From: Aquabacter sp040049275
GTDB taxonomy: Bacteria > Pseudomonadota > Alphaproteobacteria > Rhizobiales > Xanthobacteraceae
NCBI RefSeq assembly: GCF_040049275.1
Contig: NZ_JBDZDT010000002.1
Coordinates: forward strand, 310,001-374,000
DNA: 64,000 nucleotides
Direction: 5' to 3'
Under the pieces are notes generated by a model. The model saw nothing but the letters and a program-made list of their open reading frames with translations. It had not been told where the DNA came from and did not search any database. Shown here in pieces: positions 27,940 through 35,669 of the stretch (position 1 is the first letter of the stretch; every line of letters begins with the position of its first letter). The translations under genes and the position numbers were made by a program.

Positions 27940-28838
27940 CGGAACTGCTCGCCAATGCCCATTTCCTGCGGCCCTGGTGGCTCCTCCTGCTGGGACCCGC
28001 CGTCATGCTCTGGTGGCTGGAGCGGCGCGCCCTTGATCCCGCCGCCCGCTGGCGCGGCGTCATCGATCCGGTGCTCCTCAGAAACCTCACCGTCGGCGTG
28101 GATGCGGCCCGTCGCTTCGCTCCCAAGGACCTGCTGTTGGCGGGATGGATCCTCGGCATCGTTGCCATCTCCGGCCTCACCTTCCGGCAGGAGCCGTCGC
28201 CCTTTGCGGCCGCGGCGCGTCCGGCCATGTTCGTCCTGAAGGTGACGCCCTCCATGCTGACGGAGGACCTGAAGCCGACGCGCCTCGACCGTGCCCGGCA
28301 GAAGATGGCCGACCTTCTCGGCCTGCGGGAAGGCGCCCCGACGGGCCTCATCGCCTATGCCGGCTCCGCCCATCTCGTCTTGCCGCCGACCCCGGATGGA
28401 AGCGTCATCGCCACCATGGCGCAGGCGCTCTCGCCCGGCATCATGCCGAAGCCCGGAGATGCCCTTGCCGCAGCCGTGGAGCTCGCCGCCAAGGTGCTGT
28501 CGGATGGTGGGGAAGGCGGCTCTATCGTCGTCTTCGCCGATACCTCGCCGGCGGATCAGGTCACACGGCTGCGCGAGATGCCGAACCTCGTAATCCTGCC
28601 CATGGAGCTGCCGGAGCGTGCGCAATCCGACCCGGGCTGGCGGGAACTGCGGTCCGATCTCGTGCCGCTCTCCCTCGATACAAGCGATGTCACCAGCATC
28701 GCGCGGCGCCTGGAGAGCGGACCTGCACCGGCGGTGCCGGGCGAGGGCCAGCGCTGGCAGGAGGCGGGGTATTGGCTGACGCCGCTGATCGCGCTGCTGG
28801 TCCTTGGCTGGTTCCGGCGCGGATGGGTGCTGGCATGA
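27936..28838 (+). CDS. VWA-domain membrane protein, BatB-like, degenerate MIDAS
   Basis: A 300-residue protein with two N-terminal helices, a VWA-like domain and a C-terminal helix (WLTPLIALLVLGWF). Where the DxSxS metal site is expected it reads FVLKVTPSMLTED, so the first Asp and Ser are replaced. Later VWA elements remain recognisable (APTGLIAYAGSAHLVLPPT, VVFADTSPAD). It probably keeps the fold but not the metal site. ATGA overlap with the BatA-like gene; the stop overlaps the next start. In other Bat operons BatB usually has a full MIDAS. Confidence 0.85.
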   Translation: MTELLANAHFLRPWWLLLLGPAVMLWWLERRALDPAARWRGVIDPVLLRNLTVGVDAARRFAPKDLLLAGWILGIVAISGLTFRQEPSPFAAAARPAMFVLKVTPSMLTEDLKPTRLDRARQKMADLLGLREGAPTGLIAYAGSAHLVLPPTPDGSVIATMAQALSPGIMPKPGDALAAAVELAAKVLSDGGEGGSIVVFADTSPADQVTRLREMPNLVILPMELPERAQSDPGWRELRSDLVPLSLDTSDVTSIARRLESGPAPAVPGEGQRWQEAGYWLTPLIALLVLGWFRRGWVLA

Positions 28839-29485
28839 AGAGCGCGCTTCATGCCGCTGTCCGTCGCCCCATCGTCTTTACGCTGGTGCTGACGGCGGCC
28901 GCCCTCGGAATAGCCAGTGTCGGATTTGGCTGGGCGGACCTCTGGGCCACCGCCGACCAGCGCGGCCGTTTCCTGTTCACCCGCGGCCAGTACCAAGCTG
29001 CGGCGGATGCCTTCGTCGACCCCGTGTGGCGCGGCGGCGCCCTGATGAGGGCCGGGAACTTCAAGGATGCCGCCCAGGCCTTCGCGGGCGTGGATACGGT
29101 GGAGGGCGCCTATGACGAGGGGAATGCCCTCGTCATGCTGGGGAAATATGCCGAGGCCATCGCCCGCTACGACCGCGCGCTTGCGGAACGGCCTGAATGG
29201 CGCGAGGCGCAGGGAAACCGAGCCATTGCCCAGGCGCGGGCGGAACGCCTGAAGGCGCCGGGCGGGGACGCGGGCGAGCAGCGCGAAGGGGCGGACCAGA
29301 TCGTCTACGACAAGGATGCCAAGCGGCCCGATGGTGAGGCGACGGAGACCGCCGGCGCGCCCATGAGCGACGCGGAGATCCGCGCCCTCTGGCTGAAGCG
29401 CGTGGAGACCCGGCCCGCCGACTTCCTCCGCGCCCGCTTCGCCTATCAGCTCCAGGCGGCCGAACCGCCGGCAGGCGCAAAATGA
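28835..29485 (+). CDS. TPR protein, BatC-like
   Basis: A 216-residue protein with one N-terminal membrane helix (FTLVLTAAALGIASVGFGWA), then tetratricopeptide-like helices (RGRFLFTRGQYQAAADAF, DEGNALVMLGKYAEAIARYD), with a charged tail. This matches BatC-type partners, which place TPR repeats in the periplasm. The ATG overlaps the VWA stop and its own stop overlaps the BatD start, so translation is coupled. Confidence 0.85.
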   Translation: MKSALHAAVRRPIVFTLVLTAAALGIASVGFGWADLWATADQRGRFLFTRGQYQAAADAFVDPVWRGGALMRAGNFKDAAQAFAGVDTVEGAYDEGNALVMLGKYAEAIARYDRALAERPEWREAQGNRAIAQARAERLKAPGGDAGEQREGADQIVYDKDAKRPDGEATETAGAPMSDAEIRALWLKRVETRPADFLRARFAYQLQAAEPPAGAK

Positions 29486-30738
29486 AGCTCCTCGCGCTCA
29501 TCCTGCTGCTGGTGCTCGGTGCGGCCTCGGTCCGCGCCCAACCGGCCGCGCAGCCGCCCGTTCTCGTGCGCACCACGCTGGCGCCGCCCAGCGGCGCGGT
29601 GATCGGCCAGCACGTGCGTCTGTTCGTGGATGTGCTCTTTCCCGGCGACATGCCCCACCCGCCGCGCATCGCCCTTCCCGATGTGCCGGGCGCACAAGTG
29701 CTTCGGTTCGAGACCCAGGGCACCACCATGGGCGACACGGTGGGCGGCGTCTCCTACACGGGGCAGCGTTTCGAGTTTGCCCTTTATCCCCGGCGGGGCG
29801 GGACACTCATGATCCCTCCCGCCAAGGTCACGGTTCTCGATCGGGCGGGCGATATCACTGGAACCGTGCAGGGAGAGAGCCTCCAAACGGAGATTTCGGT
29901 CCCGCCGGGCGTTTCCGCCGCCACGCTTGTGATCGCCACGGACAGTCTCACGCTCCGGGAAACGTGGTCGCCTGATCCAGCCTCCTCGTTCAAGGCGGGT
30001 GATGCCATCACGCGAACCATCGTCCGTCGCGCCGCCGATATCCCCGCCTTGGCCATGCGCGACCTTCCCTTCACCGCCCCCGCAGGCATCCGCGTCTACG
30101 TGCAGCCGCCCGGGAGTGACGACCATTTGTCCCGAGGGGATCTCACCGGTGAGCGGACCGACCGGGTAACCTACGTCTTCGAGACCGGCGGGAGCTTCGT
30201 GATCCCCGCGGTCTCCCAGCCATGGTGGGATCTCGATGGGAAGGTGCTGAAGGTCGAGGAAGGGCGGGGAATTTCGATAATCGTCGCGGCCGTCCCGCCA
30301 TCAGAGGAAACACGGCCGTTTCCGTGGCTTCTCCTGTGGTTGGCGGCTGCGCTTCTCCTTGCCGTGTGCATTGCCGTGATGTGCTTGCGGTCTCGTATCC
30401 GGATATGGATCGCCGCATGGCAGGAGCGTCGGCACGGGTCCGAAGCGGCTGCGTTCCGGGATCTCCTGAACGCCTGCAAGGCGGGCGAGGCCGCTACGAC
30501 CTATGCGGCGTTCCGGAAATGGAAGGGGAGGTTGCCGTCGGGAGCAGCCGAAGCCACGTCCGCGATCGTCCGCGAGCTGGAGCGCAGCCTATTCCGGGGG
30601 GATGGAAATTCTGCCTGGTCCAGGGAGGACGGCTACTCCATGGCGCAGGCCCTGCGCGCATGGCGACGTCAAACCCAAGACCAGCATCGTGCCCACCTCA
30701 CGGGGCCGCTTCCTCCCCTCAATCCCTCTCGCAACTGA
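29482..30738 (+). CDS. BatD-family protein
   Basis: A 418-residue protein with a signal peptide (MKLLALILLLVLGAASVRA), several beta-sandwich modules (VRTTLAPPSGAVIGQHVRLF, TVGGVSYTGQRFEFALYPRR, LTLRETWSPDPASSFKAGDA) and a late membrane helix (FPWLLLWLAAALLLAVCIAV) followed by a cytoplasmic domain. This is the BatD oxygen-tolerance family layout. It closes the eleven-gene sulfatase/Bat run and is followed by a hairpin. The family acts in the cell envelope, but its molecular job is not known. Confidence 0.88.
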   Translation: MKLLALILLLVLGAASVRAQPAAQPPVLVRTTLAPPSGAVIGQHVRLFVDVLFPGDMPHPPRIALPDVPGAQVLRFETQGTTMGDTVGGVSYTGQRFEFALYPRRGGTLMIPPAKVTVLDRAGDITGTVQGESLQTEISVPPGVSAATLVIATDSLTLRETWSPDPASSFKAGDAITRTIVRRAADIPALAMRDLPFTAPAGIRVYVQPPGSDDHLSRGDLTGERTDRVTYVFETGGSFVIPAVSQPWWDLDGKVLKVEEGRGISIIVAAVPPSEETRPFPWLLLWLAAALLLAVCIAVMCLRSRIRIWIAAWQERRHGSEAAAFRDLLNACKAGEAATTYAAFRKWKGRLPSGAAEATSAIVRELERSLFRGDGNSAWSREDGYSMAQALRAWRRQTQDQHRAHLTGPLPPLNPSRN

Positions 30739-30780
30739 CCGCTCCTCTCCACTGGAGCGATATCCTCTTGCTGATGCCGC

Positions 30781-30811
30781 GGAGGCGGAGCCCTGCTGGC
30801 GATCCGCCTCC
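30781..30811. terminator. Hairpin between batD-like gene and convergent thioesterase gene
   Basis: Perfect 9-bp stem GGAGGCGGA / TCCGCCTCC with a 13-base loop in the 106-bp convergent gap. Confidence 0.55.
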
Positions 30812-30844
30812 CGGTATGCGCCGACGTGGAGCGCGGCCCTGCCG

Positions 30845-31627
30845 TCAGGCGGCTGTGGGCAGGATGGATGTGGGCCTGTGCCCGGCATCCACCGCCACCA
30901 TGACGAACAGGCCCCGGCCGCAGGTACGGCGCTCACCGGAATGGAGGTTCTCGGCGCAGAGCTCCACCTCCACCGTCATGGAGGTCCGGCCGGTCCCCGT
31001 GATCCTGGGCACCAGTTCCACCACCTCGCCTGTCTGGATCTGGTGCTCGAAATCCACCCGCCGGGAGGAGGCCATGACCACCGCCTTGCGGCACCGGCGC
31101 GTGGCCGCCACGAAGGCGGCCTTGCCCATGGCGGCGAGGGCATTCCCGCCATAGAGGCTGCCGTAATGGCTGGTCTTCTCCGGGAAGACCATTTCCACCA
31201 TGCGCAGGTCCTCTTCCACGGCAGGCTGCACCAGGGGGCTGAGCGGGGGCAGGCGGCCGCCCATGCGTTCGAGGCCATCGCCCACCGCCACCATGTTGAA
31301 AACCCCGGCGCCGCAGCGCCGGCGCGCGCCGGACAGGGGCGCTTCGGCAATGAGCTCCACCTCGACGCCAAGGGACCGCCCGCCGACGCGGGTCACGCGG
31401 CCGGTCAGCTCCACGATGTCGCCGAGATGGGCGGGCGCATCGAAGTCGATGCGCTCGCAGGAGGCCGTCACGAAGTCGACGGGCGCATGGCGCGCGGCGG
31501 CGATGAAGGCCACCTTGTCCATCTGGGCAAGGCCGATGCCGCCGAACAGCGTGCCGTGGTGGTTGGTGTCGCCCGGAAAGACGATGTCGATGAGCCGGGT
31601 GAGGCGCGGTGGGGGGAAGCCGGTCAT
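30845..31627 (-). CDS. Acyl-CoA thioesterase with two hotdog domains
   Basis: A 260-residue enzyme made of two hotdog domains, at about residues 5-115 and 130-245. Both start with the acyl-CoA thioesterase signature: FPGDTNHHGTLFGG and FPEKTSHYGSLYGG. This double layout is that of the BACH/ACOT7 type, which hydrolyses acyl-CoA to acid plus CoA in the cytoplasm. The start is fixed by a 4-bp ATGA overlap with metE and by GGAGG upstream. Co-transcription with metE, behind a cobalamin riboswitch, has no obvious metabolic reason. Confidence 0.88.
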   Translation of the reverse strand: MTGFPPPRLTRLIDIVFPGDTNHHGTLFGGIGLAQMDKVAFIAAARHAPVDFVTASCERIDFDAPAHLGDIVELTGRVTRVGGRSLGVEVELIAEAPLSGARRRCGAGVFNMVAVGDGLERMGGRLPPLSPLVQPAVEEDLRMVEMVFPEKTSHYGSLYGGNALAAMGKAAFVAATRRCRKAVVMASSRRVDFEHQIQTGEVVELVPRITGTGRTSMTVEVELCAENLHSGERRTCGRGLFVMVAVDAGHRPTSILPTAA

Positions 31628-33975
31628 TCCGCCGCCTCCGCTAAAGTGGACCTCAGCGCGCGGGCCGTCGCCACCATGTTGACGAGGGCGGGGCGGACCT
31701 CCTCCCACTTCCGGGTCTTCAGCCCGCAATCGGGATTGACCCAGAGCTGGGCGTCCGCGAGCCGCTGGCGGGCCAGCATCATGAGGTCCGTCATCTCGCC
31801 CACTTCGGGCACGCGGGGCGAGTGGATGTCATAGACGCCGGGGCCGATCTCGTTCGGGTACTTGTAGGTCCAGAACGCGTCCAGCAGCTCCATCTTCGAG
31901 CGGGACGTCTCGATGGAGATGACATCCGCATCCATGGCGGCGATGGCGTCGATGATGTCGTTGAATTCCGAGTAGCACATGTGGGTGTGAATCTGGGTTT
32001 CGTCGGTGACGCCCGAAGAGCAGATGCGGAAGCACTCGACCGCCCAGTCGAGATAGGTCTTCCATTCCGACTTGCGGAGCGGCAGGCCCTCGCGGAGCGC
32101 GGCCTCGTCGATCTGGATCATGGCCGCGCCGGCGGTCTCCAGATCCTGCACCTCATCGCGGATGGCGAGCGCGATCTGGCGGCAGGCGGTGCTGCGGGGA
32201 ACATCGTTCCGCACGAAGGACCAGTTGAGGATGGTGACGGGGCCCGTCAGCATGCCCTTCATGGGCTTGTCCGTGAGGGATTGGGCATAGCTCCACCACT
32301 CCACCGTCATCGGCTCCGGCCGGGAGACGTCGCCGAACAGGACGGGCGGTCGCACATAGCGCGAGCCATAGCTCTGCACCCAGCCATGCCTCGTGAAGGC
32401 GAAGCCGGAAAGCTGCTCGCCGAAATACTGCACCATGTCGTTGCGCTCGAACTCCCCATGGACGAGCACGTCGAGGCCGATCTCCTCCTGCCAGCGCACC
32501 GTGCGCTCGGTTTCCTCGCGCAGGAACTGCGCGTAGGCGGCATCGTCCAGCGTGCCCTTGGCATAAGCGGAGCGGGCTTTGCGGACTTCCGGCGTCTGCG
32601 GGAAGGAGCCGATGGTGGTGGTCGGGAAGGCGGGCAGATTGAAGCGCTGCCGCTGGGCCTGCGCGCGAACAGCGAAGGCGCTGTCGCGGTGCTTCAGGAC
32701 GGTGGCGACGGAAGCGGCCCGGGCCGTGACGTCCGGGTCATGGACCTTCGGCGAGGCCTTGCGCGCGGCGGCAGCCTGGGCGGACGCCGCGAGCTTGTCC
32801 TTCACGCGGTCGCGGCCTCCGCCGAGCGCGGTGCCCAGCGTCGCCAACTCGTCCATCTTCTGGACGGAGAAGGAGAGCCAGGACTTCAGGTCTGGATCGA
32901 GGTCCGGTTCCAGTTCGAGGTCGATGGGGACGTGGAGCAGCGAGCAGGACGGGGCGATCTGGAGATGGTCGGTGCCGCGACGGGTGACCGCCCTTTCCAG
33001 GCGGTCCAGCAGCGCCGGAAGGTCGGCGCGCCAGATGTTGCGGCCGTCAATGACGCCGAGTGACAGGACAAGCCCGCGCGGCGCCTTCTCCAGCACCGCA
33101 TCGAGCTGTTCAGGTGCCCGCACGAGATCGAGGTGAAGCCCGGCGACGGGCAGCGAGAGCGCCGTATGGAGATTGTCGCCGAGGCCGCCGAAATAGGTGG
33201 TCAGCATGACCTTCAGGCTCGGCAGCGCATAGGCGATCATGCCGTAGGCGTCCCGCAAAGCGAGCTGCGTCGCGGTGTCGAGATCGAGGACGAGGCAGGG
33301 CTCGTCCATCTGCACCCAGTCCGCGCCGTTTGCCGCAAGGCGCCGCAGCACATCGATATAGACCGGCATCAGACGGGGAAGGAGGGACAGGGGATCGAGC
33401 GCGGGATCCTTGCTCTTGCCGAGCTTGAGATAGGTGACGGGGCCGAGCAGGACGGGGCGGGTGTGGTGGCCGAGAGACCTCGCCTCCAGGAACTCGTCCA
33501 CCGCCTTGAGGGAGGCAAGCGTGAAGGTCTGCTCGGCGGAGAATTCCGGCACCATGTAGTGGTAGTTGGTGTCGAACCACTTCGTCATTTCCTGGGCCGG
33601 AACGCCATGGCCGTGGTCATGCCCATGGGTGCAGGAATGGTCGTGCGAGCCGCCCTCGGCGCCGCGCGCCATGGCGAAATAGGTGGCGAGCGGGACCTTC
33701 CCGCCCGTCCAGCCATAGGCCTGCGGGATGGCGCCCACCATGACGCCGGTGTCCAGCAACTGATCGTAGAGCGAGAAGTCGTTGGAGGGGATGACGGAGA
33801 CGCCAAGCGCCTTCTGGCGGTCCCAGTTCGCCGCGCGCAGCGAAGCGGCGGTCGCGAGCAGGGTGGCCTCGTCGGACTTGCCCGACCAGAAGCTCTCAAG
33901 CGCGGTCTTCAGCTCGCGGCGCGGACCGATGCGCGGCGTGCCCAACGTTGCGACGGGGATGGAGGATGGGGTCAT
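31624..33975 (-). CDS. metE: Cobalamin-independent methionine synthase MetE
   Basis: A 783-residue MetE that transfers methyl from 5-methyltetrahydropteroyl-triglutamate to homocysteine. The C-terminal catalytic barrel is complete, with zinc ligands His and Cys in IHTHMCYSEFND, Glu in VISIETSRS and Cys in VNPDCGLKTR. An unusual His-rich loop, HDHSCTHGHDHGHG (residues 111-124), replaces the short loop before EMTKWFDTNYHYMVPE in the N-terminal barrel. Expression should be low when B12 is plentiful, because a cobalamin riboswitch precedes it. The start is at 33975, where a hairpin holds the likely ribosome site. The thioesterase gene overlaps its stop. Confidence 0.97.
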   Translation of the reverse strand: MTPSSIPVATLGTPRIGPRRELKTALESFWSGKSDEATLLATAASLRAANWDRQKALGVSVIPSNDFSLYDQLLDTGVMVGAIPQAYGWTGGKVPLATYFAMARGAEGGSHDHSCTHGHDHGHGVPAQEMTKWFDTNYHYMVPEFSAEQTFTLASLKAVDEFLEARSLGHHTRPVLLGPVTYLKLGKSKDPALDPLSLLPRLMPVYIDVLRRLAANGADWVQMDEPCLVLDLDTATQLALRDAYGMIAYALPSLKVMLTTYFGGLGDNLHTALSLPVAGLHLDLVRAPEQLDAVLEKAPRGLVLSLGVIDGRNIWRADLPALLDRLERAVTRRGTDHLQIAPSCSLLHVPIDLELEPDLDPDLKSWLSFSVQKMDELATLGTALGGGRDRVKDKLAASAQAAAARKASPKVHDPDVTARAASVATVLKHRDSAFAVRAQAQRQRFNLPAFPTTTIGSFPQTPEVRKARSAYAKGTLDDAAYAQFLREETERTVRWQEEIGLDVLVHGEFERNDMVQYFGEQLSGFAFTRHGWVQSYGSRYVRPPVLFGDVSRPEPMTVEWWSYAQSLTDKPMKGMLTGPVTILNWSFVRNDVPRSTACRQIALAIRDEVQDLETAGAAMIQIDEAALREGLPLRKSEWKTYLDWAVECFRICSSGVTDETQIHTHMCYSEFNDIIDAIAAMDADVISIETSRSKMELLDAFWTYKYPNEIGPGVYDIHSPRVPEVGEMTDLMMLARQRLADAQLWVNPDCGLKTRKWEEVRPALVNMVATARALRSTLAEAAE

Positions 33976-33977
33976 GG

Positions 33978-33991
33978 CTCAAGCCCTTGAG
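33978..33991 (-). promoter_or_regulatory. Hairpin holding the metE ribosome-binding site
   Basis: On the minus strand CTCAA-GGGC-TTGAG ends two bases before the metE ATG. The likely Shine-Dalgarno AAGGG lies partly in the stem and loop. This would suit translational control by the riboswitch upstream. Confidence 0.4.
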
Positions 33992-34097
33992 GTTTGGGCA
34001 AAGGCCATGGCGGAAGGCGTTCGGGCCATGGACGGCATGCGCCCGCGGAGCCAAAAGCGCACCACCGGGACACCCCGCCCGAGGACGATATGGTGTC

Positions 34098-34286
34098 GGG
34101 GCAGGTCTCCTGGCTCGCGGGTCGTCGCCTTGGTCCGGCCTTCCCGGGATCGCTCCCAGTGACACTGATGGACTTCGGCTCACCGCTTACAGTTGCGGGG
34201 GCAGCTCCGGCTTTGGCGGGATTCCCAGATGAGAATCTTGCCGCACCGGCTTCCCTCTTAGCCCTGGCGCCGAAACGGCCCAGGGA
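34098..34286 (-). ncRNA. Cobalamin riboswitch upstream of metE
   Basis: Read on the minus strand from 34286, the leader has the ordered elements of an adenosyl/aquocobalamin aptamer: a 5' hairpin CCCTGG/CCAGGG, then AAGAGGGAAGCCGGTGCGG, the core GCTGCCCCCGCAACTGTAAG, a B12-box variant TCACTGGGAG, GGGAAGGCCGGA and the 3' strand GAGCCAGGAGACCTGCC. MetE is the B12-independent isozyme, so binding should turn it off. The start of the leader lies just after a fitting promoter at 34301-34329. Confidence 0.93.
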
Positions 34287-34300
34287 ACCACGACGCGTTC

Positions 34301-34329
34301 AATGTGCCGGGGGAAATCGCTGTCGTCAA
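34301..34329 (-). promoter_or_regulatory. Probable metE promoter
   Basis: On the minus strand TTGACG (-35) and CACATT (-10) are spaced by 17 bases. Transcription would begin about ten bases before the riboswitch. A 22-bp palindrome lies just upstream of the -35. Confidence 0.5.
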
Positions 34330-34333
34330 GTAA

Positions 34334-34355
34334 GATATAAAGACATCTTTATATC
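34334..34355. promoter_or_regulatory. 22-bp near-perfect palindrome upstream of the metE promoter
   Basis: GATATAAAGA and TCTTTATATC are perfect reverse complements around a central CA. The site sits 4 bp upstream of the metE -35 and 101 bp before the divergent GTPase gene. It looks like the AT-rich dyads of ArsR-type methionine regulators (SahR/SamR) as I recall them; that link is inference. Confidence 0.6.
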
Positions 34356-34425
34356 GTGATTTCGCGGTCCTATTTCTTATCGAGGGTGCATAAGTCCGTT
34401 GCCTTCTCTCCGCTCACTGCGTAAT

Positions 34426-34440
34426 TGATACATTATATCA
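34426..34440 (+). promoter_or_regulatory. Putative Zur operator before the COG0523 GTPase gene
   Basis: TGATA-CATTA-TATCA is an AT-rich dyad 16 bp before the GTPase ATG, in an otherwise GC-rich region. It fits the loose shape of alphaproteobacterial Zur boxes and would overlap the start of transcription (possible -35 TTGCCT at 34399, -10 at 34422). Confidence 0.45.
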
Positions 34441-34456
34441 TTTAAAGGAGGCGCCC

Positions 34457-35665
34457 ATGCGCGATGCCCGGCTTCCCGTCACCGTCCTCTCCGGCTTCCT
34501 CGGCGCAGGCAAGACGACTTTGCTCAATCATGTGCTGGCCAACCGCGAAGGCCTGCGGGTCGCGGTCATCGTCAACGACATGTCGGAGGTGAACATCGAC
34601 GCGGAACTGGTGCGGGTGGGAGGAGCCAATCTCTCTCACACCGAGGAGAAACTGGTGGAGATGACCAACGGCTGCATCTGCTGCACCCTGAGGGACGACC
34701 TTCTCGCCGAAGTGCGCCGGCTCGCCGGGGAAGGGCGCTTCGATTATCTGCTGATCGAATCCACCGGCATCGCCGAGCCGCTTCCCGTGGCCGCCACCTT
34801 CGACTTCCGGGACGAAGACGGCGTCTCCCTCTCGGATGTGGCCCGGCTCGACACCATGGTCACGGTGGTGGACGCGGCGAACCTCCTGAAGGATTTCGGC
34901 AGCCGGGACTTCCTGAGCGACCGCGGCGAGACGGCGGGGGAGGAGGACGCGCGCACGCTGGTGGACCTGCTGACCGACCAGATCGAGTTCGCCGACGTGA
35001 TCGTGCTCAACAAGGTCTCCGATCTCGCGCCGGAGCGCCTGAGGGACGTGCGCGGCGTGGTGAAGGCGCTGAATCCCGACGCGCGGCTTATCGAGACGGA
35101 CCATGCGCGGGTGGCGCTCAAGGAGGTTCTCGGGACCGGGCGCTTCGATTTCGAGAAGGCGAGCCAGCATCCGGTCTGGTTCAAGGAGCTGAACGGGTTT
35201 CGCGATCATGTCCCGGAGACGGAGGAGTACGGGGTTTCCAGCTTCGTCTACCGTGCGCGCCGGCCGTTCCATCCTGAAAAGTTCAACGCCTTCCTCGCCC
35301 GCACATGGCCGGGCCTCGTGCGCGCCAAGGGCCTGTTCTGGCTGGCGACGCGGCCGCACAAGGTGGGAGAGATGAGCCTTGCGGGTGCCATCTGCCAGAC
35401 CGGCACCATCGGCCGCTGGTGGGCAAGTGTCCCCCCGGAGCACTGGCCGACCCAGCCGGACTGGCGCTCCTGGCTGCGCTCCCACTGGATGCCGGGCTAT
35501 GGCGACCGCCGCCAGGAACTGGTCTTCATCGGCATGGACCTGGACGAAGCCGGCATTCGCGCCGCGCTCGATGCCTGCCTCGTCGGCCCGACCGACCCGA
35601 AGCAGTTCGACCCGGCCGCGCTGAAGCACCTGCCGGACCCATTCCCGGCGTGGGAGGCCGCCTGA
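34457..35665 (+). CDS. COG0523 (G3E) GTPase, zinc metallochaperone type
   Basis: A 402-residue GTPase of the CobW/YciC/ZigA group. Walker A is GFLGAGKT (residues 13-20), the metal-binding CxCC motif is GCICC at residues 72-76, and NKVSD supplies guanine recognition. The C-terminal CobW domain ends with WRQE-type elements (YGDRRQELVFIGMDLDE). Zinc rather than cobalt is inferred from the ZigA-like length, the Zur-like dyad before the start and the divergent zinc enzyme MetE. AAAGGAGG precedes the ATG. A chaperone passing zinc to MetE or another client is possible. Confidence 0.88.
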   Translation: MRDARLPVTVLSGFLGAGKTTLLNHVLANREGLRVAVIVNDMSEVNIDAELVRVGGANLSHTEEKLVEMTNGCICCTLRDDLLAEVRRLAGEGRFDYLLIESTGIAEPLPVAATFDFRDEDGVSLSDVARLDTMVTVVDAANLLKDFGSRDFLSDRGETAGEEDARTLVDLLTDQIEFADVIVLNKVSDLAPERLRDVRGVVKALNPDARLIETDHARVALKEVLGTGRFDFEKASQHPVWFKELNGFRDHVPETEEYGVSSFVYRARRPFHPEKFNAFLARTWPGLVRAKGLFWLATRPHKVGEMSLAGAICQTGTIGRWWASVPPEHWPTQPDWRSWLRSHWMPGYGDRRQELVFIGMDLDEAGIRAALDACLVGPTDPKQFDPAALKHLPDPFPAWEAA

Positions 35666-35669
35666 GGGG

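Noticed and set aside
34457..35665. Reading the G3E GTPase as CobW of cobalamin biosynthesis
   Set aside because: It lies near B12-controlled genes but has no riboswitch of its own. The CxCC type, ZigA-like length and Zur-like dyad fit zinc better, though cobalt is not excluded.
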